The notes: a model not told the origin generated them from the letters alone. A stretch of 64,000 bases of DNA from Auanema rhodensis (GCA_964057225.1 OZ059894.1:8566131-8630130); one strand, 5' to 3'; counted from the stretch's first letter, positions 19,846 to 30,910 are shown. Numbers and translations are program-made.

Positions 19846-20018
19846 AATTTTTTGATTTGTTATCTCAAATCGAAGTATTAATGATTCTCATTCATAATGT
19901 AATCATCAAGCTTTGTCCTTTTTTGTAAAAAAATGACTAAACAAGTTAAAGAATATATTATATTCCCACAATTTCACAAAAACTCTCCTATTTTTTGAAA
20001 ATTACTTCTAAACTTTAT

Positions 20019-20090
20019 GGCCGAATGGTCTAGGGGTATGATTCTCGCTTCGGGTGCGAGAGGTCCCGGGTTCAATTCCCGGTTCGGCCC
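20019..20090 (+). tRNA. tRNA-Pro(CGG) copy 18
   Basis: Consensus. Confidence 0.95.
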
Positions 20091-20263
20091 AATTTTTTGA
20101 TTTGTTATCTCAAATCGAAGTATTAATGATTCTCATTCATAATGTAATCATCAAGCTTTGTCCTTTTTTGTAAAAAAATGACTAAACAAGTTAAAGAATA
20201 TATTATATTCCCACAATTTCACAAAAACTCTCCTATTTTTTGAAAATTACTTCTAAACTTTAT

Positions 20264-20335
20264 GGCCGAATGGTCTAGGGGTATGATTCTCGCTTCGGGT
20301 GCGAGAGGTCCCGGGTTCAATTCCCGGTTCGGCCC
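20264..20335 (+). tRNA. tRNA-Pro(CGG) copy 19
   Basis: Consensus. Confidence 0.95.
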
Positions 20336-20505
20336 AATTTTTGATTTGATAACTGAATTCGAAGTGTTATTGATTCTCATTCATACTGTAATCATCAAGC
20401 TTTGTCCTTTTTGTAAAAAAATGACTAAACAAGTTAAAGAATATATTATAAATTAACAATTCCACAAAATCTCTCTTATTTTTGAAAATTACTTCTAAAC
20501 TTTAT

Positions 20506-20577
20506 GGCCGAATGGTCTAGGGGTATGATTCTCGCTTCGGGTGCGAGAGGTCCCGTGTTCAATTCCCGGTTCGGCCC
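20506..20577 (+). tRNA. tRNA-Pro(CGG) copy 20, type T
   Basis: G51>T: T-stem mismatch with C61 and an altered B box. Confidence 0.85.
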
Positions 20578-20749
20578 AATTTTTGATTCGTTAACTGAAA
20601 TCGAAGTATTAATGATTCTGATTCATTATCTAATCATCACGCTTTGTCCTTTCTTGTAAAAAAATGACTAAACAAGTTAAAGAATATATTATAAATTAAC
20701 AATTTCACAAAATCTCTCTTATTTTTTGAAAATTACTTCTAAACTTTAT

Positions 20750-20821
20750 GGCCGAATGGTCTAGGGGTATGATTCTCGCTTCGGGTGCGAGAGGTCCCGG
20801 GTTCAATTCCCGGTTCGGCCC
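20750..20821 (+). tRNA. tRNA-Pro(CGG) copy 21
   Basis: Consensus. Confidence 0.95.
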
Positions 20822-20993
20822 AATTTTTGATTTGATAACTGAAATCGAAGTATTAATGATTCTGATTCATTATCTAATCTTCACGCTTTGTCCTTTCTTG
20901 TAAAAAAATGACTAAACAAGTTAAAGAATATATTATAAATTAACAATTTCACAAAATCTCTCTTATTTTTTGAAAATTACTTCTAAACTTTAT

Positions 20994-21065
20994 GGCCGAA
21001 TGGTCTAGGGGTATGATTCTCGCTTCGGGTGCGAGAGGTCCCGGGTTCAATTCCCGGTTCGGCCC
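20994..21065 (+). tRNA. tRNA-Pro(CGG) copy 22
   Basis: Consensus. Confidence 0.95.
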
Positions 21066-21238
21066 AATTTTTTGATTTGTTAACTGAAATCGAAGAATTA
21101 ATGATTCTGATTCATTATCTAATCATCACGCTTTGTCCTTTCTTGTAAAAAAATGACTAAACAAGTTAAAGAATATATTATAAATTAACAATTTCACAAA
21201 ATCTCTCTTATTTTTTGAAAATTACTTCTAAACTTTAT

Positions 21239-21310
21239 GGCCGAATGGTCTAGGGGTATGATTCTCGCTTCGGGTGCGAGAGGTCCAGGGTTCAATTCCC
21301 GGTTCGGCCC
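21239..21310 (+). tRNA. tRNA-Pro(CGG) copy 23, T-stem variant
   Basis: C49>A gives an A-G mismatch with position 63 in the T stem. Confidence 0.85.
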
Positions 21311-21483
21311 AATTTTTTGATTTGTTATCTCAAATCGAAGTATTAATGATTCTCATTCATAATGTAATCATCAAGCTTTGTCCTTTTTTGTAAAAAAATG
21401 ACTAAACAAGTTAAAGAATATATTATATTCCCACAATTTCACAAAAACTCTCCTATTTTTTGAAAATTACTTCTAAACTTTAT

Positions 21484-21555
21484 GGCCGAATGGTCTAGGG
21501 GTATGATTCTCGCTTCGGGTGCGAGAGGTCCCGGGTTCAATTCCCGGTTCGGCCC
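21484..21555 (+). tRNA. tRNA-Pro(CGG) copy 24
   Basis: Consensus. Confidence 0.95.
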
Positions 21556-21726
21556 AATTTTTGATTTGATAACTGAATTCGAAGTGTTATTGATTCTCAT
21601 TCATACTGTAATCATCAAGCTTTGTCCTTTTTGTAAAAAAATGACTAAACAAGTTAAAGAATATATTATAAATTAACAATTTCACAAAATCCTTCTTATT
21701 TTTTGAAAATTACTTCTAAACTTTAT

Positions 21727-21798
21727 GGCCGAATGGTCTAGGGGTATGATTCTCGCTTCGGGTGCGAGAGGTCCCGGGTTCAATTCCCGGTTCGGCCC
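21727..21798 (+). tRNA. tRNA-Pro(CGG) copy 25
   Basis: Consensus. Confidence 0.95.
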
Positions 21799-21969
21799 AA
21801 TTTTTTGATTTGTTATCTCAAATCGAAGTATTAATGATTCTCATTCATAATGTAATCATCAAGCTTTGTCCTTTTTGTAAAAAAATGACTAAACAAGTTA
21901 AAGAATATATTATAAATTAACAATTTCACAAAATCTCTCTTATTTTTGAAAATTACTTCTAAACTTTAT

Positions 21970-22041
21970 GGCCGAATGGTCTAGGGGTATGATTCTCGCT
22001 TCGGGTGCGAGAGGTCCCGGGTTCAATTCCCGGTTCGGCCC
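21970..22041 (+). tRNA. tRNA-Pro(CGG) copy 26
   Basis: Consensus. Confidence 0.95.
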
Positions 22042-22212
22042 AATTTTTGATTTGATAACTGAATTCGAAGTGTTATTGATTCTCATTCATACTGTAATCA
22101 TCAAGCTTTGTCCTTTTTGTAAAAAAATGACTAAACAAGTTAAAGAATATATTATAAATTAACAATTTCACAAAATCCTTCTTATTTTTTGAAAATTACT
22201 TCTAAACTTTAT

Positions 22213-22284
22213 GGCCGAATGGTCTAGGGGTATGATTCTCGCTTCGGGTGCGAGAGGTCCCGGGTTCAATTCCCGGTTCGGCCC
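22213..22284 (+). tRNA. tRNA-Pro(CGG) copy 27
   Basis: Consensus. Confidence 0.95.
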
Positions 22285-22454
22285 AATTTTTGATTTGATA
22301 ACTGAGTTCGAAGTGTTATTGATTCTCATTCATACTGTAATCATCAAGCTTTGTCCTTTTTGTAAAAAAATGACTAAACAAGTTAAAGAATATATTATAA
22401 ATTAACAATTTCACAAAATCTCTCTTATTTTTGAAAATTACTTCTAAACTTTAT

Positions 22455-22526
22455 GGCCGAATGGTCTAGGGGTATGATTCTCGCTTCGGGTGCGAGAGGT
22501 CCCGTGTTCAATTCCCGGTTCGGCCC
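22455..22526 (+). tRNA. tRNA-Pro(CGG) copy 28, type T
   Basis: G51>T. Confidence 0.85.
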
Positions 22527-22698
22527 AATTTTTGATTCGTTAACTGAAATCGAAGTATTAATGATTCTGATTCATTATCTAATCATCACGCTTTGTCCTT
22601 TCTTGTAAAAAAATGACTAAACAAGTTAAAGAATATATTATAAATTAACAATTTCACAAAATCTCTCTTATTTTTTGAAAATTACTTCTAAACTTTAT

Positions 22699-22770
22699 GG
22701 CCGAATGGTCTAGGGGTATGATTCTCGCTTCGGGTGCGAGAGGTCCCGGGTTCAATTCCCGGTTCGGCCC
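22699..22770 (+). tRNA. tRNA-Pro(CGG) copy 29
   Basis: Consensus. Confidence 0.95.
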
Positions 22771-22943
22771 AATTTTTTGATTTGTTATCTCAAATCGAAG
22801 TATTAATGATTCTCATTCATAATGTAATCATCAAGCTTTGTCCTTTTTTGTAAAAAAATGACTAAACAAGTTAAAGAATATATTATATTCCCACAATTTC
22901 ACAAAAACTCTCCTATTTTTTGAAAATTACTTCTAAACTTTAT

Positions 22944-23015
22944 GGCCGAATGGTCTAGGGGTATGATTCTCGCTTCGGGTGCGAGAGGTCCCGGGTTCAA
23001 TTCCCGGTTCGGCCC
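22944..23015 (+). tRNA. tRNA-Pro(CGG) copy 30
   Basis: Consensus. Confidence 0.95.
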
Positions 23016-23185
23016 AATTTTTGATTTGATAACTGAATTCGAAGTGTTATTGATTCTCATTCATACTGTAATCATCAAGCTTTGTCCTTTTTGTAAAAAA
23101 ATGACTAAACAAGTTAAAGAATATATTATAAATTAACAATTTCACAAAATCTCTCTTATTTTTGAAAATTACTTCTAAACTTTAT

Positions 23186-23257
23186 GGCCGAATGGTCTAG
23201 GGGTATGATTCTCGCTTCGGGTGTGAGAGGTCCCGGGTTCAATTCCCGGTTCAGCCC
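23186..23257 (+). tRNA. tRNA-Pro(CGG) copy 31, type V
   Basis: C39>T (a tolerated G-T pair in the anticodon stem) with G68>A (a C-A mismatch in the acceptor stem). Confidence 0.8.
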
Positions 23258-23379
23258 AATTTTTTGATTTGATAACTCAAATCGAAGTATTAATGATTCT
23301 GATTCATAATCTAATCATCACGCTTTGTCCTTTTTTGTAAAAAAATGACTATTTTTTGAAAATTACTTCTAAACTTTAT

Positions 23380-23451
23380 GGCCGAATGGTCTAGGGGTAT
23401 GATTCTCGCTTCGGGTGCGAGAGGTCCCGGGTTCAATTCCCGGTTCGGCCC
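23380..23451 (+). tRNA. tRNA-Pro(CGG) copy 32
   Basis: Consensus; preceded by the shortened spacer. Confidence 0.95.
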
Positions 23452-23624
23452 AATTTTTTGATTTGTTATCTCAAATCGAAGTATTAATGATTCTCATTCA
23501 TAATGTAATCATCAAGCTTTGTCCTTTTTTGTAAAAAAATGACTAAACAAGTTAAAGAATATATTATATTCCCACAATTTCACAAAAACTCTCCTATTTT
23601 TTGAAAATTACTTCTAAACTTTAT

Positions 23625-23696
23625 GGCCGAATGGTCTAGGGGTATGATTCTCGCTTCGGGTGCGAGAGGTCCCGGGTTCAATTCCCGGTTCGGCCC
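23625..23696 (+). tRNA. tRNA-Pro(CGG) copy 33
   Basis: Consensus. Confidence 0.95.
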
Positions 23697-23869
23697 AATT
23701 TTTTGATTTGTTATCTCAAATCGAAGTATTAATGATTCTCATTCATAATGTAATCATCAAGCTTTGTCCTTTTTTGTAAAAAAATGACTAAACAAGTTAA
23801 AGAATATATTATATTCCCACAATTTCACAAAAACTCTCCTATTTTTTGAAAATTACTTCTAAACTTTAT

Positions 23870-23941
23870 GGCCGAATGGTCTAGGGGTATGATTCTCGCT
23901 TCGGGTGCGAGAGGTCCCGGGTTCAATTCCCGGTTCGGCCC
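23870..23941 (+). tRNA. tRNA-Pro(CGG) copy 34
   Basis: Consensus. Confidence 0.95.
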
Positions 23942-24112
23942 AATTTTTGATTTGATAACTGAATTCGAAGTGTTATTGATTCTCATTCATACTGTAATCA
24001 TCAAGCTTTGTCCTTTTTGTAAAAAAATGACTAAACAAGTTAAAGAATATATTATAAATTAACAATTTCACAAAATCTCTCTTATTTTTTGAAAATTACT
24101 TCTAAACTTTAT

Positions 24113-24184
24113 GGCCGAATGGTCTAGGGGTATGATTCTCGCTTCGGGTGCGAGAGGTCCCGTGTTCAATTCCCGGTTCGGCCC
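24113..24184 (+). tRNA. tRNA-Pro(CGG) copy 35, type T
   Basis: G51>T. Confidence 0.85.
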
Positions 24185-24356
24185 AATTTTTGATTCGTTA
24201 ACTGAAATCGAAGTATTAATGATTCTGATTCATTATCTAATCATCACGCTTTGTCCTTTCTTGTAAAAAAATGACTAAACAAGTTAAAGAATATATTATA
24301 AATTAACAATTTCACAAAATCTCTCTTATTTTTTGAAAATTACTTCTAAACTTTAT

Positions 24357-24428
24357 GGCCGAATGGTCTAGGGGTATGATTCTCGCTTCGGGTGCGAGAG
24401 GTCCCGGGTTCAATTCCCGGTTCGGCCC
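24357..24428 (+). tRNA. tRNA-Pro(CGG) copy 36
   Basis: Consensus. Confidence 0.95.
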
Positions 24429-24600
24429 AATTTTTGATTTGATAACTGAAATCGAAGTATTAATGATTCTGATTCATTATCTAATCTTCACGCTTTGTCC
24501 TTTCTTGTAAAAAAATGACTAAACAAGTTAAAGAATATATTATAAATTAACAATTTCACAAAATCTCTCTTATTTTTTGAAAATTACTTCTAAACTTTAT

Positions 24601-24672
24601 GGCCGAATGGTCTAGGGGTATGATTCTCGCTTCGGGTGCGAGAGGTCCCGGGTTCAATTCCCGGTTCGGCCC
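24601..24672 (+). tRNA. tRNA-Pro(CGG) copy 37
   Basis: Consensus. Confidence 0.95.
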
Positions 24673-24845
24673 AATTTTTTGATTTGTTAACTGAAATCGA
24701 AGAATTAATGATTCTGATTCATTATCTAATCATCACGCTTTGTCCTTTCTTGTAAAAAAATGACTAAACAAGTTAAAGAATATATTATAAATTAACAATT
24801 TCACAAAATCTCTCTTATTTTTTGAAAATTACTTCTAAACTTTAT

Positions 24846-24917
24846 GGCCGAATGGTCTAGGGGTATGATTCTCGCTTCGGGTGCGAGAGGTCCCGGGTTC
24901 AATTCCCGGTTCGGCCC
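24846..24917 (+). tRNA. tRNA-Pro(CGG) copy 38
   Basis: Consensus. Confidence 0.95.
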
Positions 24918-25090
24918 AATTTTTTGATTTGTTATCTCAAATCGAAGTATTAATGATTCTCATTCATAATGTAATCATCAAGCTTTGTCCTTTTTTGTAA
25001 AAAAATGACTAAACAAGTTAAAGAATATATTATATTCCCACAATTTCACAAAAACTCTCCTATTTTTTGAAAATTACTTCTAAACTTTAT

Positions 25091-25162
25091 GGCCGAATGG
25101 TCTAGGGGTATGATTCTCGCTTCGGGTGCGAGAGGTCCCGGGTTCAATTCCCGGTTCGGCCC
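25091..25162 (+). tRNA. tRNA-Pro(CGG) copy 39
   Basis: Consensus. Confidence 0.95.
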
Positions 25163-25333
25163 AATTTTTGATTTGATAACTGAATTCGAAGTGTTATTGA
25201 TTCTCATTCATACTGTAATCATCAAGCTTTGTCCTTTTTGTAAAAAAATGACTAAACAAGTTAAAGAATATATTATAAATTAACAATTTCACAAAATCCT
25301 TCTTATTTTTTGAAAATTACTTCTAAACTTTAT

Positions 25334-25405
25334 GGCCGAATGGTCTAGGGGTATGATTCTCGCTTCGGGTGCGAGAGGTCCCGGGTTCAATTCCCGGTTC
25401 GGCCC
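25334..25405 (+). tRNA. tRNA-Pro(CGG) copy 40
   Basis: Consensus. Confidence 0.95.
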
Positions 25406-25578
25406 AATTTTTTGATTTGTTATCTCAAATCGAAGTATTAATGATTCTCATTCATAATGTAATCATCAAGCTTTGTCCTTTTTTGTAAAAAAATGACTAA
25501 ACAAGTTAAAGAATATATTATATTCCCACAATTTCACCAAAACTCTCCTATTTTTTGAAAATTACTTCTAAACTTTAT

Positions 25579-25650
25579 GGCCGAATGGTCTAGGGGTATG
25601 ATTCTCGCTTCGGGTGCGAGAGGTCCCGGGTTCAATTCCCGGTTCGGCCC
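25579..25650 (+). tRNA. tRNA-Pro(CGG) copy 41
   Basis: Consensus. Confidence 0.95.
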
Positions 25651-25820
25651 AATTTTTGATTTGATAACTGAGTTCGAAGTGTTATTGATTCTCATTCATA
25701 CTGTAATCATCAAGCTTTGTCCTTTTTGTAAAAAAATGACTAAACAAGTTAAAGAATATATTATAAATTAACAATTTCACAAAATCTCTCTTATTTTTGA
25801 AAATTACTTCTAAACTTTAT

Positions 25821-25892
25821 GGCCGAATGGTCTAGGGGTATGATTCTCGCTTCGGGTGCGAGAGGTCCCGTGTTCAATTCCCGGTTCGGCCC
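25821..25892 (+). tRNA. tRNA-Pro(CGG) copy 42, type T
   Basis: G51>T. Confidence 0.85.
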
Positions 25893-26064
25893 AATTTTTG
25901 ATTCGTTAACTGAAATCGAAGTATTAATGATTCTGATTCATTATCTAATCATCACGCTTTGTCCTTTCTTGTAAAAAAATGACTAAACAAGTTAAAGAAT
26001 ATATTATAAATTAACAATTTCACAAAATCTCTCTTATTTTTTGAAAATTACTTCTAAACTTTAT

Positions 26065-26136
26065 GGCCGAATGGTCTAGGGGTATGATTCTCGCTTCGGG
26101 TGCGAGAGGTCCCGGGTTCAATTCCCGGTTCGGCCC
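26065..26136 (+). tRNA. tRNA-Pro(CGG) copy 43
   Basis: Consensus. Confidence 0.95.
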
Positions 26137-26309
26137 AATTTTTTGATTTGTTATCTCAAATCGAAGTATTAATGATTCTCATTCATAATGTAATCATCAA
26201 GCTTTGTCCTTTTTTGTAAAAAAATGACTAAACAAGTTAAAGAATATATTATATTCCCACAATTTCACAAAAACTCTCCTATTTTTTGAAAATTACTTCT
26301 AAACTTTAT

Positions 26310-26363
26310 GGCCGAATGGTCTAGGGGTATGATTCTCGCTTCGGGTGCGAGAGGTCCCGGGTT
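26310..26363 (+). pseudogene. tRNA-Pro(CGG) 5' part, split by LTR element
   Basis: Positions 1-54 are followed directly by the LTR. The rest of the same gene lies at about 34112-34147, with part of the T-stem side duplicated. The unsplit equivalent is the copy at 39387. Confidence 0.9.
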
Positions 26364-26364
26364 T

Positions 26365-26775
26365 TGAAGATAGAGGGCTCTTCAAATAGCCTCCCAGGTT
26401 CACACTTTCTATTCTATGCCCTGTTAACGTAAAATACTATTAGAGGAAGAAAGATTCATTCATATGCCATTCAGATATACATAATACAGAATATAAGGAC
26501 TAGAAGATATATAATAAGACTAGATAAAATACATAGAAGACTAGAGTGAATGTAATAAGACTAGATATACATCACTAATGAGACTAGAGATAGTCTTACT
26601 AAAGGACAAGGATAAAACGGTGGTTCAGACTAGATGAGTCATAAGATAAAGACAGCAACGAGGAGAGAGAAAAGCGACCGTCCGCGACGGTGGTATAAAA
26701 ACAGAGTGCCCGTGAATCTCATCAGCCAACGTGATGAGATTGCATCGATTGAATGATGGATAATCGCATTCGCGA
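26365..26775 (-). repeat. BEL family 2 3' LTR (copy 1)
   Basis: On the element strand it begins TCGCGAATGCG and ends TATCTTCA. The TG start usual for LTRs is not obvious, so the 5' boundary is uncertain by a few bases. Confidence 0.85.
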
Positions 26776-26810
26776 TATTCCGGGCCAGGAGAGAGAAATC
26801 AGAACTGATT

Positions 26811-27140
26811 TCATTCTGCTAGTTCCTCCGCAAACTGCAGCTTGCATAATACACCAGGATGATCGTGGTCCAGTCCGCTTCCTTTGCACACATGACATAT
26901 TTTCTTCATCTTCTCCACACACGGTTTTCCAAAGTGGTTCCGCAAACACTTCAAGCACATGTTGATCAACTTGCAACGCTTGACGCGTTGTGCTGCAGTC
27001 TTGTAGACTGTGCATTTTCCCATGGTGTGGCCCTTCTTCCAACAGAGTTGACATTTCATGTCTTCTTCCATTTTTCTGTACTTCACTTTAGAGTTGTTCT
27101 GCTTTTTTGGTGCAGACGTATTCTGACTTTTGTTAGGCAT
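26811..27140 (-). CDS. Post-env accessory ORF with triple zinc knuckle (BEL family 2, copy 1)
   Basis: 109 codons from ATG. The N-terminus is basic, then come three Cys/His clusters: CQLCWKKGHTMGKC (canonical CX2CX4HX4C), CLKCLRNHFGKPC and CHVC..HDH..C. The frame stays open upstream to a good 3' splice site (ttatttcag), which would add 21 helical residues, so a spliced mRNA is likely. The layout matches both the Gag nucleocapsid of the full-length BEL element and its own post-env ORF at 6112-6618. A nucleic-acid-binding role is inferred. Confidence 0.7.
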   Translation of the reverse strand: MPNKSQNTSAPKKQNNSKVKYRKMEEDMKCQLCWKKGHTMGKCTVYKTAAQRVKRCKLINMCLKCLRNHFGKPCVEKMKKICHVCKGSGLDHDHPGVLCKLQFAEELAE

Positions 27141-27337
27141 CTTTGAGTTGCCGTTATCCTGGAGTTGATCAAGGGAATCGCTCCATTCTTTGATGTTATC
27201 AAGACTGAAATAATGATGGTTTTTATACGTAGTATACCTCCCCGCGGCAAAATGATAAATTGTGTAGGACTGGTGTAAATCAAATTGAACAATCGTTTGC
27301 TATGATAGGGAACTAAGAAATCGAGAAAATAAATCGA

Positions 27338-27406
27338 GGACTCACTGGGTATTGAACCCGTCATCAATCACTGAGAGTGCGTACCCTTAGCCACTGCGCT
27401 ATGACT
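27338..27406 (-). other. tRNA-like sequence at the env 3' end (copy 1)
   Basis: Mirror of 46888-46956: A-box-like TAGCGCAGTGGCTAAGG and B-box GGTTCAATACC 29-33 bp apart. The stop codon of the Env frame lies inside it. Confidence 0.4.
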
Positions 27407-30400
27407 GGCTCGAACTACAATCTTGAACAACAAATGAATTGTGAAAAAAATGATGCGAAAAGGAATTGCGCAGATAATAAGTATTTGTATGGGTAAATAT
27501 GCTAGGAGAGCGGGTGTACTTGACAACTGGAAGACGCGGTCAATTACGGCGGTTACAAAGCCGAGTACTGTGATCAAAACACTCAATAGTATTACAATCG
27601 TTTTAAGGTAGTCCGAGTAAAACGAAACAAGTGAGCTGATTAAGTGAGTGGGTACAAAAAAGCTCGGTATGGTAAACTCGACGTTCAGGAGACTGAATGA
27701 ACTGTTTGTAATCTGATGAGTGGACTGTTCAAAACCTATGTATTCGTTCACGTAGTACAAGTTGCCTTTGAGATGTAATGTGGCGGAAGTACACGGATGA
27801 GTACACGTTATAGACGGTGTTGAAAAATTGCTCTGTATGGGAATAGAGTTGTTGTAACCCTGAGAATTGCATGTAAGCAGAAATTCTTCATCGTCGCACG
27901 AAATTCGAATGTGGGATGATGTACTGATGCAAGTAATGATTGTTGTTGCTCCAGTAACACAGTCAAAACATCCAACTAGGTCTTTGGATTTTAGTTCGCA
28001 AATAGTAGGACTATTGTCGTATTCATAAGTGACATCTGAGATATTTGTCCACATTTTAATGTCAACAGCGCTTATGGGATGAGCAAAAATGAGATTGTTT
28101 TTTGGGATCATGGTCAGAGATGGAAGAGATAATGGTAGGGTGTAGTTATTAGTATAGAGCATGTTAGGATTGCTGTCCTGACAATAGCAATTTTCGACTG
28201 TTTCGGCTGGTCTGCATGAACATGTGTCTGTTACAGTACATTCGGAGAATGGGTCAGCGGTTTTAACTTTTCCGCACGAGTATGAAAATGTAGCAGAGTG
28301 AGGTAAAACTGCAATTCTCGAGTTGGAAGTAATGAATCGTCTATGGAGGATTTCATTATCAGAATATGTTATTCTCCCAAGAGTAATATGGTACCCGTTA
28401 ATGATTTTTGTAGAGTGTGGTAAAAAGGGGACGTGCGAGATCGTTTCAGTTTTGTTCTCAATAGCTGTATGGATGCTAATCTGGAGAAAAACCCTAGGTG
28501 TCCATCGTGAGCAGTAGAAAACTTCGTGGGTGATATTGTCATTGGGAACATGAAAGTTGCGATAGAAGAGACAACCAGAAGTTGGCAACGCACAACCGCA
28601 TGATAGAAATCCACAGCTTTCTGAACAATAGCTGGTACCTGGATATTGGTTGGCTAATGAGAGTTCTGAGATTGATGTATTGGGTCGAACGTTCGCACAA
28701 AACGATCCTACACAAGAGCCCATATGGGGACACCGTTTTGCGGATTCAGTTTTTACGATGGTGTGACGTGTAAAAAATAAGGATACTTTCGTGCACAGTA
28801 TACGTGTATACATAAGTTTGATGCGCAGGTGTGAGTTCGTGAGGGGATTGGCGTATGATCGGTTTGAATGTGAAGTTGTGAAACATACCTCATTATCGTA
28901 AGTATGGAGGGTGGTGGAGCTGCTGACTTGGTTGACTTGGTGGGTAGGTGATAAGTTCGAGACGGAGTTGCCTGGAACATGTGATATACTCGGAGGAACA
29001 ATAGTACATGCATTAACTACAAGAGATTCAATCAAAAAAATGACGATTATTGCAACCAAAAGATACCCGACTCGGTGAACTAATCGGTCACGTTGTCGTG
29101 ATCGTTGTGAGGGTGTAGACTTCTGCCATCGAGGTAGCTTGTGAGAACTGAGCGGGACGTACTCGAGTACCGATCGTTCTTCCTGAATAGAGATATGAGA
29201 TCTTATATGAGATGGGAGACATTGAGTGATCATACGCCAAACGGAAAAAAGGGTGTATTGTGCAATATGAACAAATTTTTTAGAACAAATTCGGATGACT
29301 ATGATGCTTAAAAGAATGCTAAATAGAATGAGCCATATGATGAGTGCGGTCGCCGAGAGTGCTGCGTATGGGAAACAAGATGGGTTGTGGAGTAGTTCAA
29401 GACAGAACAGACATTGAATCATATCGCAAAACGGAGTTGCTGGACAATCCAGTTGATGCAATGCAAATGTGTCATTTTTATCGATAATATGTCGTGAGAT
29501 GAATGTGTGGTCATGCAATACAACATGAGCCGGAAATACTATGGTGAAGTTGGGAGTATTTGGGTTGTACTCTACACATGTTTCTCGGGCACAAACTCGG
29601 ATGGGATGTCCAGTACCGCAGTTTGATATGCCTACTCCTCCTTTGATGCAAGAGAACTGGCAGATGTTGGTTGCGGACATTGTATTGACGAGAATACCCA
29701 GTATCATGGCTATGAAAAAATGTGTGTAACTGGGGAGACGTTGTCGTTTTCGAGGTTGTGGTTCATTTTCACCTTCATCATCTGCAATGGTGATCACTTC
29801 GATGTCATCATCATCGTTGATAGTGATAACGTTTGGGTCTATCACGTTTTCAGTTGTATTGGGTCCGGTCGATGTGCTGGTTTCCACAACGGTGGATACT
29901 TCGTTATCGAGTAAAATGACCTCTGGAGTTTCTTTAAACGTGACAGTTTTGTCTGATTTGTGTGGGGACTGCGTATGACTGTTTTCCGTATGATGCTCGT
30001 TGTCGGAAGGAATTTCAAGGGGAATCAGGCGATTGATGGGTCTAATTAGTTTGTGTCCATCAGATGTACGGACTTCTGCAACTCTCACAGATTCCGTGTT
30101 CTGTATGCTTGTTATTAAACCCATTTTCCACTGGTTTCGTTTCGTATTGTCATCTGACATTAGCACTACTGTGCCTACTTTTGGTGTAGCTGTGGAGAAA
30201 TGTCCTTGCTTGTGATCCAACATGTGTGTTGCTCGAAGGGCGACGACATATTCATTATGCCATCGTTGCCAAATTTTGTCAAGTGTTTTCTGAATGTTGT
30301 TTAAATGTTTTTGTATTCCAGAAAAGAAACTCATCTCTAAATTTTTTCTGGAGTATTTCATTCTGTTCATGTCATTTTGCAATGTTGTTGAGTCATGTAC

Positions 30401-30910
30401 TGTAGAGTCAAATGAACTCTGATAGTCATCGAGTTCATCTCGGCGAAGTTGGATAAGTTGAGTATATTCCTCAACTTCGCCTGTGTTCACAATGAGATCT
30501 CTCTCATCACAATAGTCCAAAATGCCCTTGATCAGTTTTGCAACTGTGGGCGGATGTTCTTCGCCAATGTCTTTGGTGACAAGTTGGTCGATTTCATGAG
30601 CTTTCATGGTCTTATGGGCTTGAGGGTGTTTGGCCAACATCCTTTTATAGCTACCTTGGTATAATTCCAACCAAGTTGCTGGGTAGTCCACATGGGTGCG
30701 TTCCTCGAGCACCACTCGATGTTCGTCTAACTGATCTCGTAGTGATCGGAAGACGTCCCCAACCGGGATGGCTTTATAATATATACGCATCAAGCTAGGC
30801 TTGTGCGTATGTATGAACTCTCGACATCTGTCAATGTCATCAACCGGGGGGAAGATGAATGCTTGATGGTACGGGAGGATGTCCTCCTTCACCGTGTTGA
30901 ACAACTTCAA
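27368..30910 (-). CDS. Possible Gag start - integrase tail - Env fusion (BEL family 2, copy 1)
   Basis: 1,180 codons without a stop. The first codon is TTG, and no ATG lies in frame between it and the upstream stop, so either the first internal ATG (residue 40) is used or the frame is entered by splicing. Approximate residues: helical region of unknown family, perhaps Gag N-terminus (1-190); end of the integrase and DUF5641-type tail (about 195-300); acidic linker with basic PRKRQR (365-392); signal-like hydrophobic segment (395-415); small Cys-rich Gn-like domain; membrane segment (about 515-535); second signal-like segment (about 616-640); Gc-like ectodomain with the phlebovirus-G2 Cys pattern (CPHMGSC about 726, then CGC and CLFYR); and two C-terminal membrane segments from about 1104. 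Same protein as the copy at 43384. Confidence 0.85.
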   Translation of the reverse strand: MKLFNTVKEDILPYHQAFIFPPVDDIDRCREFIHTHKPSLMRIYYKAIPVGDVFRSLRDQLDEHRVVLEERTHVDYPATWLELYQGSYKRMLAKHPQAHKTMKAHEIDQLVTKDIGEEHPPTVAKLIKGILDYCDERDLIVNTGEVEEYTQLIQLRRDELDDYQSSFDSTVHDSTTLQNDMNRMKYSRKNLEMSFFSGIQKHLNNIQKTLDKIWQRWHNEYVVALRATHMLDHKQGHFSTATPKVGTVVLMSDDNTKRNQWKMGLITSIQNTESVRVAEVRTSDGHKLIRPINRLIPLEIPSDNEHHTENSHTQSPHKSDKTVTFKETPEVILLDNEVSTVVETSTSTGPNTTENVIDPNVITINDDDDIEVITIADDEGENEPQPRKRQRLPSYTHFFIAMILGILVNTMSATNICQFSCIKGGVGISNCGTGHPIRVCARETCVEYNPNTPNFTIVFPAHVVLHDHTFISRHIIDKNDTFALHQLDCPATPFCDMIQCLFCLELLHNPSCFPYAALSATALIIWLILFSILLSIIVIRICSKKFVHIAQYTLFSVWRMITQCLPSHIRSHISIQEERSVLEYVPLSSHKLPRWQKSTPSQRSRQRDRLVHRVGYLLVAIIVIFLIESLVVNACTIVPPSISHVPGNSVSNLSPTHQVNQVSSSTTLHTYDNEVCFTTSHSNRSYANPLTNSHLRIKLMYTRILCTKVSLFFTRHTIVKTESAKRCPHMGSCVGSFCANVRPNTSISELSLANQYPGTSYCSESCGFLSCGCALPTSGCLFYRNFHVPNDNITHEVFYCSRWTPRVFLQISIHTAIENKTETISHVPFLPHSTKIINGYHITLGRITYSDNEILHRRFITSNSRIAVLPHSATFSYSCGKVKTADPFSECTVTDTCSCRPAETVENCYCQDSNPNMLYTNNYTLPLSLPSLTMIPKNNLIFAHPISAVDIKMWTNISDVTYEYDNSPTICELKSKDLVGCFDCVTGATTIITCISTSSHIRISCDDEEFLLTCNSQGYNNSIPIQSNFSTPSITCTHPCTSATLHLKGNLYYVNEYIGFEQSTHQITNSSFSLLNVEFTIPSFFVPTHLISSLVSFYSDYLKTIVILLSVLITVLGFVTAVIDRVFQLSSTPALLAYLPIQILIICAIPFRIIFFTIHLLFKIVVRASHSAVAKGTHSQ

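Larger units (their letters stand above)
19046..26364 (+). repeat. tRNA-Pro(CGG) tandem array, block 4
   Basis: One truncated unit, 29 full units and one unit cut in its tRNA by the next LTR element. Period 242-245 bp, with one 194-bp unit (23186 to 23380) caused by a 49-50-bp spacer deletion. From 21484 on, the unit order is the first copy of a 22-unit higher-order repeat. Confidence 0.95.
21484..26364 (+). repeat. Higher-order repeat, copy 1, left part
   Basis: Twenty complete units plus a split one, whose order of variants (four consensus, T, two consensus, V, ...) matches 34562-39458 one to one at an offset of 13,077-13,078 bp. The last units of this copy lie beyond the LTR element, at 34117-34561. 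Confidence 0.9.

Noticed and set aside
1..26363. Regularly spaced repeats suggesting a CRISPR array
   Set aside because: Units are 243-245 bp with a 72-bp tRNA gene; there are no short repeats with unique spacers and the genome is eukaryotic.
28323..28773. Small ORFs on the opposite strand of Env and of BEL pol
   Set aside because: Shadow frames of long coding regions, with no recognisable features.
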